Source: Hyphomonadaceae bacterium
GTDB lineage: Bacteria; Pseudomonadota; Alphaproteobacteria; Caulobacterales; Aquidulcibacteraceae
NCBI GenBank assembly: GCA_021731815.1
Contig: JAKFWO010000011.1
Span: forward strand, 1-59,431
Direction of reading: 5' to 3'
Length of the DNA: 59,431 nt
The notes under the pieces were generated by a model that was given only the letters and a program-made list of their open reading frames with translations, was not told where the DNA came from and did not search any database. Positions 1-10,911 of the stretch are shown here, piece after piece. A program made the translations under genes and the position numbers. The stretch's first letter is position 1. Each line of letters starts with the position of its first letter.

Positions 1-133
1 ACAATCGAGTGGGAATGATTCCGCGTCTCTCGCGGACTATCGTAAACGGTCAATAAATCCAACAAATACAATAGCTTGATAATGATTTTCGTTCGGTGTC
101 CGTCGCCCTCTGTCGCGGGCCAACGGAACATTC

Positions 134-286
134 TGACGGTATCGCCTGACGGTATACAAATTGCCTCATCCTGCCTGAAGTCAAAATACCGACAGCCCAT
201 TTTGGCGGCCCGACGGTATTTTTCGGCGTAACGCATTGAAAAAAAGCGTTCCCTTGTCGAAAAGTGGTCATTTTGGCCTGACGGTA
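134..286. repeat. TGACGGTA repeats upstream of integrase (possible arm-type or att sites)
   Basis: The octamer TGACGGTA occurs at 134-141, 147-154 and 279-286, with the close variant CGACGGTA at 211-218 and the inverted half TACCG at 187-191. The first two copies are 13 bp apart. Clusters of short repeats directly in front of a tyrosine integrase gene are typical of integrase arm-binding sites or an attachment site, so I infer that role. The core crossover site and any target tRNA are not visible. The rest of 1-310 shows no credible gene. Confidence 0.4.
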
Positions 287-310
287 AAATTGGTGGGAAG
301 GAGGCGCAAC

Positions 311-1225
311 ATGCTCACCGATATTGCAATCAAGTCGTTGAAATCAATAGATAAACCCTACAAGGCCCCAGACCGGGCCGGTCTCTGTGTGTCCGTCGCG
401 CCGACCGGCACCAAGACCTTCTGCTACGGTTACCGTGTGAACGGGTGCCGCGAGACGCTGACCATCGGACGTTATGGCAAGTACGCGATCACGCTGGCGG
501 CTGCGCGCGAGAAGCTGATCGATGCGAAAAAGCGCGTGGATGAGGGTGTCTCACCCGCGAAGGAAAAGAAGCGGACCAAGGCCAAGGCGAAATCCGAAGG
601 GACATTCGGGGAGCTCGCGGGGCGCTGGCTCGCTGAGAGCGAGATGTCGGACTCGACCCGCGACATGCGTCGGCACATCGTCGACCGTGACCTGATCCTG
701 GCATCGGGCAATCACACCTTGCGCGAAGCGACGAGCGAGGATGTCCGGCAGCGCTGCGACAAGATCAAGAAGCGGGGCGCGCCTTCAACGGCACCCAGCG
801 CCAGCCTGAGCGGACCTCTGCGCGCCCGCTGCTATGAATCGCGCTTTGACGGGTTCGCGTCCCTCCCCTTCCTGAGCTTCTTCCCGCTCGCCGGGACGCA
901 GGCGGCCATCATCAAGGGCCAGCTGCCCACCGACATCGAAGAGACAAAGGTGGATGCAAGTCTGCTCTGGCAGGGCGGGGCGCCGGGTCTTCATCACATG
1001 CTGCTGGTCGGCGCGATCTTCGATGGCGTCGATTATCTCATTGGCAGCGGCTTCGATTTCGCGTCGATCGGCGTCATGGACTATACGGTTGGACCGCAGG
1101 GATTGAGCTTAGGCACTATCCCGGCGATCAGCGTCCTCGTCGCCGTCGCTGGGCTGGTCATACTCGGCTTCCGTGTCCGTCGCACCATCGCGGTCATCCG
1201 CCGCCGTAAGGCGTCGGAAAGTTGA
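311..1225 (+). CDS. Truncated P4-type tyrosine integrase fused to an unrelated membrane segment
   Basis: The ATG at 311 follows a good ribosome site (GGAGG) and gives 304 residues. Residues 1-90 match the DUF4102 N-terminal domain of P4-like integrases (LTDIAIKSLK, TLTIGRYGKY, AREKL). Residues 96-160 look like the core-binding domain and end at KKRGAPSTA. The catalytic domain with the Arg-His-Arg-Tyr residues is absent. Instead residues about 165-304 form an unrelated stretch with hydrophobic segments near 226-245 and 268-288 and a basic end (RVRRTIAVIRRRK). I do not recognise that part. The product cannot be an active recombinase, so this is most likely a deletion scar of a mobile element. 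Its 3' end overlaps the end of the convergent SulP gene by 32 nt. Confidence 0.7.
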   Translation: MLTDIAIKSLKSIDKPYKAPDRAGLCVSVAPTGTKTFCYGYRVNGCRETLTIGRYGKYAITLAAAREKLIDAKKRVDEGVSPAKEKKRTKAKAKSEGTFGELAGRWLAESEMSDSTRDMRRHIVDRDLILASGNHTLREATSEDVRQRCDKIKKRGAPSTAPSASLSGPLRARCYESRFDGFASLPFLSFFPLAGTQAAIIKGQLPTDIEETKVDASLLWQGGAPGLHHMLLVGAIFDGVDYLIGSGFDFASIGVMDYTVGPQGLSLGTIPAISVLVAVAGLVILGFRVRRTIAVIRRRKASES

Positions 1226-2909
1226 AGGTCGCGGCGTTAAGCGCGTCCGCGACGTTGGCAGCGACAAGCGCGTCAGAAAAATCAGGGAGATGGGCGCGCA
1301 AGCTTCTGTGATTGCCTGGGCTGAGCCCGGTGAACCATATGCTGACGCCGCTTCGACCGGCTGCGTCCAGAATGTCGCCGATTGTTCTGGCCCCGGAGGC
1401 GTCGATGTAAGGGACTTTCGTGAAGTCGAGGATGACCGTGCGGTGTCGATCGCCGATCTTGTCCAGAATCGATCCTATATTCGCGGCTGCGCCGAAAAAC
1501 AGCGCGCCGGAGAGGTGGTAGACCACAGTGTCGCCATGGCGTGCTGTGCGTTCGTCATAGGGTGCGCGGTCGCCATTTGCGATATCGGCCCTGTCGGGCT
1601 CGACCAGAGGTGTGCCCGGTTCAACACCCGCCGTCTGTGACATGCGATGGATGAACAGGACCGAGCCGAGCGCAAAGCCTATAATGATCGCCTCGGTGAG
1701 ATCGCGGAACACGGTCAGGCCGAACGTGACGAGCAGCACCGCGGCATCCCCGCGCGATGCCCTCACAAGTCGCACAAAGGCGTGACGCTCGAACATGTTC
1801 CACGCAACGACGGCAAGCACTCCGGCCAGTGCGGCCATGGGAATGAACGCGATGAGCGGCGCGGCCAGCGCCATGAGCAGCAGGAGAAACACCGCATGCA
1901 TCATGCCGGCGACCGGCCCGTGCGCGCCGGCGCGAATATTGGTCGCCGTGCGCGCAATCGCTCCGGTGACGCAGATCCCGCCAAAAAAGGCCGAGCCGAT
2001 ATTGGCGACACCCTGACCGACCAGTTCGCTGTTCGAGCGATGGTGCCGTCCCGTCATACCATCAGCGACCACGGCAGACAGCAGTGACTCGATCGATCCA
2101 AGCAGCGCAAAGGACAGTACCGCCGGAAAAACCTCGACGGCCTTTTGAATTGACATCTGCGGCAGGGAGGGCGCTGGAAGGCCGTGCGGCATCTCGCCGA
2201 ACCGCGAACCGATCGTGGCGATGTCGAGCCCGGCCAGCACTGTCACAAGGGCTGCGCCAGCCACAGCGATGAGGATGCCCGGCCATTTCGGCGCAAAGCG
2301 CTTGAAGGTAAAGATCAGCACCATGGTCATGAGCGCGATGCCGAAGGCGCCGGGGCTGGCTGTTGGGGCGACCTGCCAAAGCGCAACCAGCTTTTCGACG
2401 AAGGGGCCTGGTTCATCGCCCGCAAGCGTCAATCCGAACAAATCCTTCAACTGGCTGGCGAGGATGATGACTGCGATCCCGGCGGTGAAGCCAACCGTCA
2501 CGGGGTAAGGAACGAACTTAACGAACACACCGAGCCGAAGGATTCCCGCCGCCACCAGCAACACACCGGACAACAAGACAGCGAGGATCAGGCCATCCAT
2601 GCCATACGTGGCTGCGGTGGTGTTCACGAGGACGATGAAGGCCCCGGCCGGTCCGCCGATCTGGAACCGGCTGCCGCCCAGAAGGGAGACGAGGAAGCCG
2701 CCAATGATCGCGGTCACCAGGCCCTGAGCAGGGCTCGCGCCAGAGGCGACTGCGATGGCGATCGACAAGGGCAGGGCGACGATGGCGACTGTAAGGCCTG
2801 CGATCATGTCGGCCCGCAGATGGCGGCCGTTGTAACCTTCCCTCAAAACGGTCACCAGCTTGGGTGCAAACAAGTCGCTAAATGTGGGCTTCGAGGATAA
2901 TTGGGTCAT
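1194..2909 (-). CDS. SulP family anion transporter with STAS domain
   Basis: Inner-membrane SLC26/SulP-type carrier of 571 residues. The N-terminal two thirds is a multi-span membrane domain beginning DMIAGLTVAIVALPLSIAIA, the usual SulP start, and containing the conserved glycine-rich QIGGPAGAF region. The C-terminal part is a STAS domain (VILDFTKVPYIDASGARTI). The substrate (sulfate, bicarbonate or a dicarboxylate) cannot be told from the sequence. The ATG at 2909 was chosen because the SulP homology begins there; the longer reading frame adds about 100 residues without family resemblance. The gene starts 2 nt after the DUF983 stop codon, so translation is probably coupled. It is the last gene of the MarR-DUF983-SulP set. 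Confidence 0.88.
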   Translation of the reverse strand: MTQLSSKPTFSDLFAPKLVTVLREGYNGRHLRADMIAGLTVAIVALPLSIAIAVASGASPAQGLVTAIIGGFLVSLLGGSRFQIGGPAGAFIVLVNTTAATYGMDGLILAVLLSGVLLVAAGILRLGVFVKFVPYPVTVGFTAGIAVIILASQLKDLFGLTLAGDEPGPFVEKLVALWQVAPTASPGAFGIALMTMVLIFTFKRFAPKWPGILIAVAGAALVTVLAGLDIATIGSRFGEMPHGLPAPSLPQMSIQKAVEVFPAVLSFALLGSIESLLSAVVADGMTGRHHRSNSELVGQGVANIGSAFFGGICVTGAIARTATNIRAGAHGPVAGMMHAVFLLLLMALAAPLIAFIPMAALAGVLAVVAWNMFERHAFVRLVRASRGDAAVLLVTFGLTVFRDLTEAIIIGFALGSVLFIHRMSQTAGVEPGTPLVEPDRADIANGDRAPYDERTARHGDTVVYHLSGALFFGAAANIGSILDKIGDRHRTVILDFTKVPYIDASGARTIGDILDAAGRSGVSIWFTGLSPGNHRSLRAHLPDFSDALVAANVADALNAATFNFPTPYGGG

Positions 2910-2911
2910 GA

Positions 2912-3292
2912 TCAGCGGTCTCCTGAACGGATACCCAGCGCCCAAAGCGCGCCGATAAACCCGCCCTTCACACGGGGAAGCGCCAGCAGAACCCCGCCGA
3001 TCATGGAGACCACTGCGACGGAGAGCACCAAAGCGATGGACAAGCCGCTGAAGGTCACAAAGAGCGTCAGCGGGACAAGCACAGGTCCAAGCAGGAGGAT
3101 GGTCAGCCAGGACGGACCGTCTTCTGCCTGGATGTGGGCGTAATCCTCGCCGCACACGGCACATTGCGACACCGGCTTCAGACAGGATGAAAAAAGACGA
3201 CCCTTGCCGCATGCGGGGCACAGATGGCGCACGCCGCGCCAGATGGCCCGACCTGTGTGCGGGCGAGATTGGTTCGGACTTTTATTGGGCAT
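2912..3292 (-). CDS. DUF983 family membrane protein
   Basis: 126 residues, the usual size for DUF983. Near the N-terminus are two CxxC-type pairs (CPACGKG and CAVCGEDY), which probably bind zinc. Two hydrophobic helices follow (about residues 64-85 and 88-110), and the protein ends in a short basic tail. The family function is unknown. The ATG at 3292 lies inside the end of the MarR gene (11 nt overlap), and the stop codon is 2 nt from the SulP start. The three genes are therefore almost certainly one transcription unit, and this protein may assist or accompany the transporter. Confidence 0.85.
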   Translation of the reverse strand: MPNKSPNQSRPHTGRAIWRGVRHLCPACGKGRLFSSCLKPVSQCAVCGEDYAHIQAEDGPSWLTILLLGPVLVPLTLFVTFSGLSIALVLSVAVVSMIGGVLLALPRVKGGFIGALWALGIRSGDR

Positions 3293-3731
3293 CGGGCGCT
3301 GTCTGTCTTTGAAGGCGCGTCTTCAGCTTGAGCAGGCCGCTGCGCAGCTTTTCGCGTTCTTCGGGCGAAAAATCGCCAAGCAAATCCTGGCGCAGCGCCT
3401 CGCTCTCGGCTTCAAGCTGTTGCAGGAGATGGGTTGCCTTTTCTGTGAGGTGGAGCGGATTGATCCGGCGATCGGCGGCGTCGGCGCGGCGTTCGACGAA
3501 CCCGCGATCGACCAGCCGATCGACCAGTTTGCCCGTCGCTGCAGCGCCCAGTTCCAGTCGTCCGGCAAGTTCGCTTTGAGTGATACCGGGTTGCTCATGC
3601 ACTTGGCTGATCGCCAGCCATTTCGTTCGCGTCAGATTGTAGGGCGCGGCCCGGCGATCAATTTCGAGGCGCAGCAAGTGTGCGACATCATGGATCAGCG
3701 ATCCGACCAGATCATCCTGTTTGGTGAGCAT
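3282..3731 (-). CDS. MarR family transcriptional regulator
   Basis: Winged-helix regulator of 149 residues from the ATG at 3731; a TTG at 3740 would add three residues. The MarR fold is clear: an N-terminal helix, helix-turn-helix (TQSELAGRLELGAAATGKLVDRL), the wing (RADAADRRINPLHLTEKA) and a C-terminal dimerisation helix. An inverted repeat lies within 20 nt upstream, so it probably represses itself and the two downstream genes until a ligand binds. The ligand is unknown. The set sits next to an integrase scar and may be cargo of the former element. Confidence 0.85.
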   Translation of the reverse strand: MLTKQDDLVGSLIHDVAHLLRLEIDRRAAPYNLTRTKWLAISQVHEQPGITQSELAGRLELGAAATGKLVDRLVDRGFVERRADAADRRINPLHLTEKATHLLQQLEAESEALRQDLLGDFSPEEREKLRSGLLKLKTRLQRQTAPDAQ

Positions 3732-3748
3732 GGGAGACAAATACTATG

Positions 3749-3765
3749 TATGCATAAGATATGCA
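3749..3765. promoter_or_regulatory. Probable MarR operator
   Basis: TGCATA (3751-3756) and TATGCA (3760-3765) form a perfect 6-3-6 inverted repeat, overlapping a second palindrome TATGCATA (3749-3756). It lies directly in front of the MarR gene, where autorepressing MarR proteins usually bind. Binding is inferred from position and symmetry. Confidence 0.5.
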
Positions 3766-4239
3766 AGCATCCGGATTCTTCGTCAGGCTGTCGGAGAGGT
3801 CAGCGTTCACATCGGCGGCCGCGAGTGTTCCCCCTGTCATCCGTTCCCGGAGCGACCGGGCAAATAGCAAGCCAGGCCTGCGGCTCATGGAAATTTCCCG
3901 CCTGGCTTTAACCCCTTAGTCACGATCCCTGCCCTCTGGTGCCGCATGCGGTGTCCGCCACCCGCGATCCAGGATTCGAGTTCCAACGGATTGACCAGAT
4001 CTTTTCGGGGATTTTTTCCGGCGCATTGACCCGGAGAAAAATGAGGCTCATGTCACCATTTGTTCCGTTTCTTCGTCCGTTCCTTTCCGTCATCTTCAAA
4101 AAACGCCGATCCTGAACTCATCTTTGGACGCGAACCGCAAATGTCATTGGTGCGCCCTCCGCAAACACTGGCGGGCACCCAAAAATACGTATAACGCTTG
4201 ACGCTTGTCCCCTTCCTTGCGCCATTTCATGAGGAACCG
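3766..4239. other. Non-coding gap before aconitase, with one hairpin
   Basis: No credible gene is visible between the MarR promoter and acnA. A stem (AAGCCAGGC at 3869-3877 with GCCTGGCTT at 3900-3908) is followed by a T and could be a weak terminator or the end of the former mobile segment. The promoter of acnA must lie in the distal part. I do not see a convincing -35/-10 pair. Confidence 0.4.
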
Positions 4240-6942
<2,703 letters not shown>

Positions 6943-7000
6943 GCAAAATGCCGATGATATGAATCATCTGATTTGCTCTATTTCCTTGTTGCCGCATCGC

Positions 7001-7221
7001 TTTTGCCGAAAACCGGTTCCCGCTTTTCGGCGCGATGCTCTGTTTCCTTGCTGTCGCATCGCTTTTGCCGAAAACCGGTTCCCGCTTTTCGGCGCGATGC
7101 TCCAAGCGCTGGCGCACGCTTTTGCCGAAAACCGGTTCCCACTTTTCGGCGCGGTGCTCTGTTTCCTTGCTGCCGCATCGCTTTTGCCGAAAACCGGTTC
7201 CCACTTTTCGGCGCGATGCTC
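7001..7221. repeat. Four tandem REP-like palindromes (119-bp super-repeat)
   Basis: A 40-bp core occurs at 7001-7040, 7063-7102, 7120-7159 and 7182-7221. Each core contains the inverted arms CCGAAAA and TTTTCGG around CCGGTTCCC. Two kinds of linker alternate (22 nt and 17 nt), so the larger unit is 119 bp and is present about twice. The elements sit between the convergent ends of acnA and the next gene. The core resembles palindromic intergenic repeats familiar from Rhizobiales. The gap 6943-7000 also holds a small hairpin (GATGAT/ATCATC). Confidence 0.85.
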
Positions 7222-7274
7222 CAAGCGCTGGCGCACGCTGGTTTCCGCTGGGCCAAACCTGGCGACGGGGGAAA

Positions 7275-8249
7275 TCAGCGCGGTGCGGACAGGCGCAGCC
7301 CCAGACGGGCCTCCGCCCCTGCAAGCCAGCGGCAGGCGGTCAGCGGGTCCTCGCTGTGCAGCGGGAATTGCTGCCCGATCAAGGCGGCATCGGCGGGGTC
7401 GAGACATGCCTTGGGCCCGGCTTCGTCGAGTGCGAGATAAGGCTGGCCGGCGGCGGTCAATCCATAGGTCACGCCGATGCCGCGCGGGCGCGTGCGCCAG
7501 CAATAAGGCATGGCCTTGAAGTCCGGGTTGCAAAACGCCCGATAGGTGGCGAGCAGCGCGACCTTGCCCTCGCGCTCCAGATTGCGGGCGGCGAGCCAGT
7601 CCACAACCATCTGCATGCGCGCTTCCTGGCCGGGATTGTCGCTCGCCGGGGTGAGGTCGATGAAAATCCGCGAGCCCTCCGGTGTGCGGCGGGCGAGGAG
7701 CAAAGGCTGGGTTGCCGCGCCCTGCACGCCCACATCGAGCCGGATGCAATCGGGAATTTGCCGCAGGGGGGCTCCGAAATGGAAGCAATCGGCGGTCTCG
7801 CTGATGCGAAACCCGACCAGCCCGCGCGAGGCGCTACGTGCGAAATGTGCAGCCGCCTCGCGGGCTTCCACATGGGGCGCAAAGGTTGCAAAGGCAAAGG
7901 GCTGCCGCAAACGGGCCAGATCGGTGTCGGCCGCGTCACTGCTTTGGCGGGCACCGCGGGCACGGGCATCCTCGGAAAAGCCCCACCACCAGATGGCAGC
8001 GAATGCCATGGTCCCCAGCAAGGCAAGCGCGCCGATCAGCCGCCCGAAGCCGGCCCAGTCAAATCCGTGCCTGACCGTGCTGTCGATTGGCGGGGGCATG
8101 TCCTCGCGGGCATAGCTTGCGGGCATGGAGCGCTCCAAAAGCCCCGCTCCGGCACCTGTCCCCGGGCCTGATCCGGAATCCGAACCGGAATCCGAACCGG
8201 TATCCGACCCGGAATTCGAAATCGACGCACTGCCAAAACCGTCCGCCAT
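7275..8249 (-). CDS. Single-pass membrane protein of unknown function
   Basis: 324 residues. The N-terminal 35 residues are a low-complexity Gly-Ser-Asp repeat encoded by 12-bp DNA repeats. One transmembrane helix lies around residues 70-90 (LIGALALLGTMAFAAIWWWG), after a cytoplasmic-type segment, so the C-terminal 230 residues are probably periplasmic. That part has cysteines (TADCFHFG, FCNPDFKAMPYCW, KACLDPAD, TACRWLAG) that could form disulfides. I do not recognise the family. It is convergent with acnA and is transcribed toward the repeat cluster. The start could be later than 8249, because the low-complexity leader is not needed for the fold. Confidence 0.6.
   Translation of the reverse strand: MADGFGSASISNSGSDTGSDSGSDSGSGPGTGAGAGLLERSMPASYAREDMPPPIDSTVRHGFDWAGFGRLIGALALLGTMAFAAIWWWGFSEDARARGARQSSDAADTDLARLRQPFAFATFAPHVEAREAAAHFARSASRGLVGFRISETADCFHFGAPLRQIPDCIRLDVGVQGAATQPLLLARRTPEGSRIFIDLTPASDNPGQEARMQMVVDWLAARNLEREGKVALLATYRAFCNPDFKAMPYCWRTRPRGIGVTYGLTAAGQPYLALDEAGPKACLDPADAALIGQQFPLHSEDPLTACRWLAGAEARLGLRLSAPR
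8170..8217. repeat. 12-bp tandem repeat inside a coding region
   Basis: Four 12-bp units of the type GAACCGGAATCC run from 8170 to 8217, inside the N-terminus of the membrane protein gene. They encode the Ser-Asp-Ser-Gly repeats. The unit length keeps the reading frame. Confidence 0.8.
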
Positions 8250-8381
8250 GCGACCCTCGCCCCGTCCGCGTCCAACAGCGATCCAGCCCGAATCTGAACC
8301 TGGCTGCGTGTCAGGATAACCGGAGAATTGGGCAAGAAAAGGGCGGGCCTCAGCGAATGCCCCGGCACCATTCGGCCGGAA

Positions 8382-9116
8382 TCATTGCGCCTCGTCGCGC
8401 CGCGAGACCTTGGCGGCATACATGGCTTCATCGGCGCGCGCCAATGCGGTTTCGGGATTGTCTCCCTTTTCAAGGCAATAGACGCCCCAGGAAAAGCCGA
8501 TGGGCAATACCGCCCCTTCGAACCGCGGCGGATGGGCGGCCAGATGCGCGCTCAATTGCTGCGCTTTGGTCTGCGCCTGATCCTGATCGGCCTGGGTCAG
8601 AATGATTGCAAACTCATCACCCCCGAGCCGCCCGACATAATCCGACGCGCGGACCTGGCCGAGAAAGCTCTCCGACACATGTCGCAACACCAGATCGCCG
8701 GCCGCATGGCCAAATCCATCATTGACATGCTTGAAATCATTGAGGTCGATATAAAGCAGACTCGATTGCACCCGGTAGCGGGCGGAAAAAGAAATGACCC
8801 GCGACAATTCCCGGACAAAGGCGCGGCGATTGAGCACCGGCAGAAGTGAATCGCGATCGGCCGCTTCCTCGGCCTCCTTGAGGCGGGCGCGCAAATCCTC
8901 GGCTTCGTTGCGAAATTTTTCGATATCGGCCAGCAGGCGGCGCACCAGCTTGCGCATGGCCGGCGTCAGCTCCGCTTCATCCACGCCCGAGATGATCCGC
9001 GGTGCCCGGCGCGCCATCTTGCCGGGCCGTGTGGATTGCGTTCCACTGTCCGCCGGTTCTGTGACTTTGGCATTCATCCGCGGATTCTTTTTCGGGCCAT
9101 TGCCAAATTGCATCAT
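8382..9116 (-). CDS. GGDEF-domain diguanylate cyclase
   Basis: Synthesises c-di-GMP from GTP. The 244-residue protein has a disordered N-terminus, a coiled coil (about residues 55-88) and a complete GGDEF domain with the signature at 165-169. An RxxD inhibitory site (RASD, 156-159) lies five residues before it, so product inhibition is expected. No sensor or membrane domain is visible. The start at 9116 has GGAGG just upstream; the longer frame has none and extends into the region before the dehydrogenase gene. A near-CtrA box lies 30-50 nt upstream of the start. Confidence 0.88.
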   Translation of the reverse strand: MMQFGNGPKKNPRMNAKVTEPADSGTQSTRPGKMARRAPRIISGVDEAELTPAMRKLVRRLLADIEKFRNEAEDLRARLKEAEEAADRDSLLPVLNRRAFVRELSRVISFSARYRVQSSLLYIDLNDFKHVNDGFGHAAGDLVLRHVSESFLGQVRASDYVGRLGGDEFAIILTQADQDQAQTKAQQLSAHLAAHPPRFEGAVLPIGFSWGVYCLEKGDNPETALARADEAMYAAKVSRRDEAQ

Positions 9117-9276
9117 GTGCCCTCCATCTATTGCTCCTCGCAAACTTCCCTTAAAAGCGCGTAAATGGCCGTCCACCGGGCCGTGGTGCAGCGAGTTGAT
9201 GCATGGGAATGCGCGTCGGTCAAATCGATGAATCGCAATCAATTGCGGCGCTCTCTTACCCCCAGCGGAGAGATTC

Positions 9277-10437
9277 ATGGCAGTGATGAATTATCTGACC
9301 CGCTGCCATTTCGATCATGGAGCGATCGCGCAATTGCCGGTTTTGCTGCGTCAGTCGGGCATAAGCCGGCCAATGCTGGTCACCGATCGCGGCGTGGAGA
9401 GCGCCGGACTGGTGGCGCGCGCGCGCGCCACCCTGAAACACCCCCCCGCGGCGATCTTTGCCGATTGCCCCGCCAATCCGACTGAGGAAGCTGCCGAAGC
9501 CGCGGCCGGGCTCTATCGTGAATCGGGTTGTGATGGCCTGATTGCGCTCGGCGGGGGCTCACCGATGGATCTCGCCAAGGCAATCGGGCTCCTCGTGACC
9601 CACGGCGAAAAACTGGCCGATCTCGGTGCCGCGGCACGCGGCGGGCGCATCATCCGGCCCATTCCGCCGCTCATTGCCATCCCCACCACCGCCGGGACGG
9701 GCAGCGAGGCATCGATCGGTGCCGTGCTCGTTCTGCGCGACGGGCGCAAGGAAATTTTTGTCTCTCCCTTTCTCATCCCGACCATTGCGCTATGCGATCC
9801 CGAACTGACACTCGGACTTCCGCCGGCTTTGACCGCGGCCACCGGTATGGACGCCGTCGCCCATTGCATTGAATCCGTGCTATCGCCCGCCATTCATCCG
9901 CCGGCCGAAGCCGTGGCGCTCGACGGACTCAACCGCGCGGTCAATGAGGGCCATTTGCTGCGCGCTTTCCGGGACGGCACCGACCGCGATGCGCGCTGGC
10001 ATATGATGATGGCGAGCTTCGAAGGGGCGCTGGGCTTTGTCAAAGGGCTGGGGGCGGTGCATGCGCTCAGCCATTCGCTCGGCCGGCTCAGGGAGTTCAA
10101 TCTCCATCACGGGACGCTCAATGCGATCCTCATGCCGCATGTCCTGCGCATGCATGGCGGTGCGGCCCCGGAAAAGATGCAGCGCCTCGCGAATGCGATG
10201 GGCGTGGCAGGACCCGGCTCTACGGGCGTTCCGAATGGAAGCGTGGTGGCCGACGCCATCGACGGACTCAACCGGGATCTCGGCATTGCGCCGGGCCTGC
10301 AATCACTCGGCCTGCCGGAAGCCGTGTCGGACGAGACCATCGGCCTGTGCCTTGCCGATCTCGCTCATCTCACCAATCCAAGGCCATGGATTGCAGCGGA
10401 TTACCGCGCGCTCTATCGCGTCGCCTGGCCGGGCTGA
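9277..10437 (+). CDS. Iron-containing (group III) alcohol dehydrogenase
   Basis: NAD(P)-dependent dehydrogenase of 386 residues. The nucleotide-binding motif GGGSPMD is at 92-98, and PTTAGTGSE is at 136-144. The metal ligands fit the family: Asp192 and His196 in GMDAVAHCIES, His262 in AVHALSHSLG and His277/278 in NLHHGT. The substrate (short-chain alcohol, lactaldehyde or another) cannot be assigned. It is divergent from the GGDEF gene and stands alone, ending just before the convergent fliJ. Confidence 0.9.
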   Translation: MAVMNYLTRCHFDHGAIAQLPVLLRQSGISRPMLVTDRGVESAGLVARARATLKHPPAAIFADCPANPTEEAAEAAAGLYRESGCDGLIALGGGSPMDLAKAIGLLVTHGEKLADLGAAARGGRIIRPIPPLIAIPTTAGTGSEASIGAVLVLRDGRKEIFVSPFLIPTIALCDPELTLGLPPALTAATGMDAVAHCIESVLSPAIHPPAEAVALDGLNRAVNEGHLLRAFRDGTDRDARWHMMMASFEGALGFVKGLGAVHALSHSLGRLREFNLHHGTLNAILMPHVLRMHGGAAPEKMQRLANAMGVAGPGSTGVPNGSVVADAIDGLNRDLGIAPGLQSLGLPEAVSDETIGLCLADLAHLTNPRPWIAADYRALYRVAWPG

Positions 10438-10458
10438 GAAAGACTTTCCTCGCATCCT

Positions 10459-10911
10459 TCAGGAACGCATGGCCATTCGCTGGATCGCCATTTCGTCAAA
10501 GGCAGCGGTTTCGGCCGCCGCCAAAGCCCGTTCCCGCCGGGCTTTGGCCTCATTGGCCAGAAGCTCCACCTTCTTTTCATCGGCAAAGGCCGAGACCAGC
10601 GCCCGGCGCAACACATCCACCCGCTCACCCACTTCCGAGACCTGGGCTTCAAGGGTCTTCTGCTTGTCGCGGCTGGCGCGCAGAAACGCCGCCAGCGACT
10701 GGAGTTCCACCGGATCAACCCGGCCGGACACGGTCGGGTCGGCGGCTGCGGCTTCGGCCGAGCGCGTTCGCTCCAGCGCCTCCACCCCGGTGAGCAGGCG
10801 CATCTTGTCGCCATCGGCAGCCGACAGCGCCTTTTGCAGCGCGTCGATCCGGTGGCGTGCGATCTTGAGGAGTGCCGGGGCTGATTTCATGGCGGTCTGG
10901 GTTCCGTTCAT
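10459..10911 (-). CDS. fliJ: FliJ-like flagellar export chaperone
   Basis: A 150-residue, almost entirely helical, charged protein of the size and composition of FliJ, the stalk protein of the flagellar export ATPase. Sequence identity in this family is low, so the call rests mostly on context: its ATG overlaps the fliI stop codon by 4 nt (ATGA), giving the classic fliI-fliJ pair. No other flagellar gene is in the window. Confidence 0.75.
   Translation of the reverse strand: MNGTQTAMKSAPALLKIARHRIDALQKALSAADGDKMRLLTGVEALERTRSAEAAAADPTVSGRVDPVELQSLAAFLRASRDKQKTLEAQVSEVGERVDVLRRALVSAFADEKKVELLANEAKARRERALAAAETAAFDEMAIQRMAMRS

Noticed and set aside
3869-3909. Strong terminator call for the hairpin before aconitase
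   Set aside because: The loop is 22 nt and the T run is short; no gene ends just upstream on either strand.
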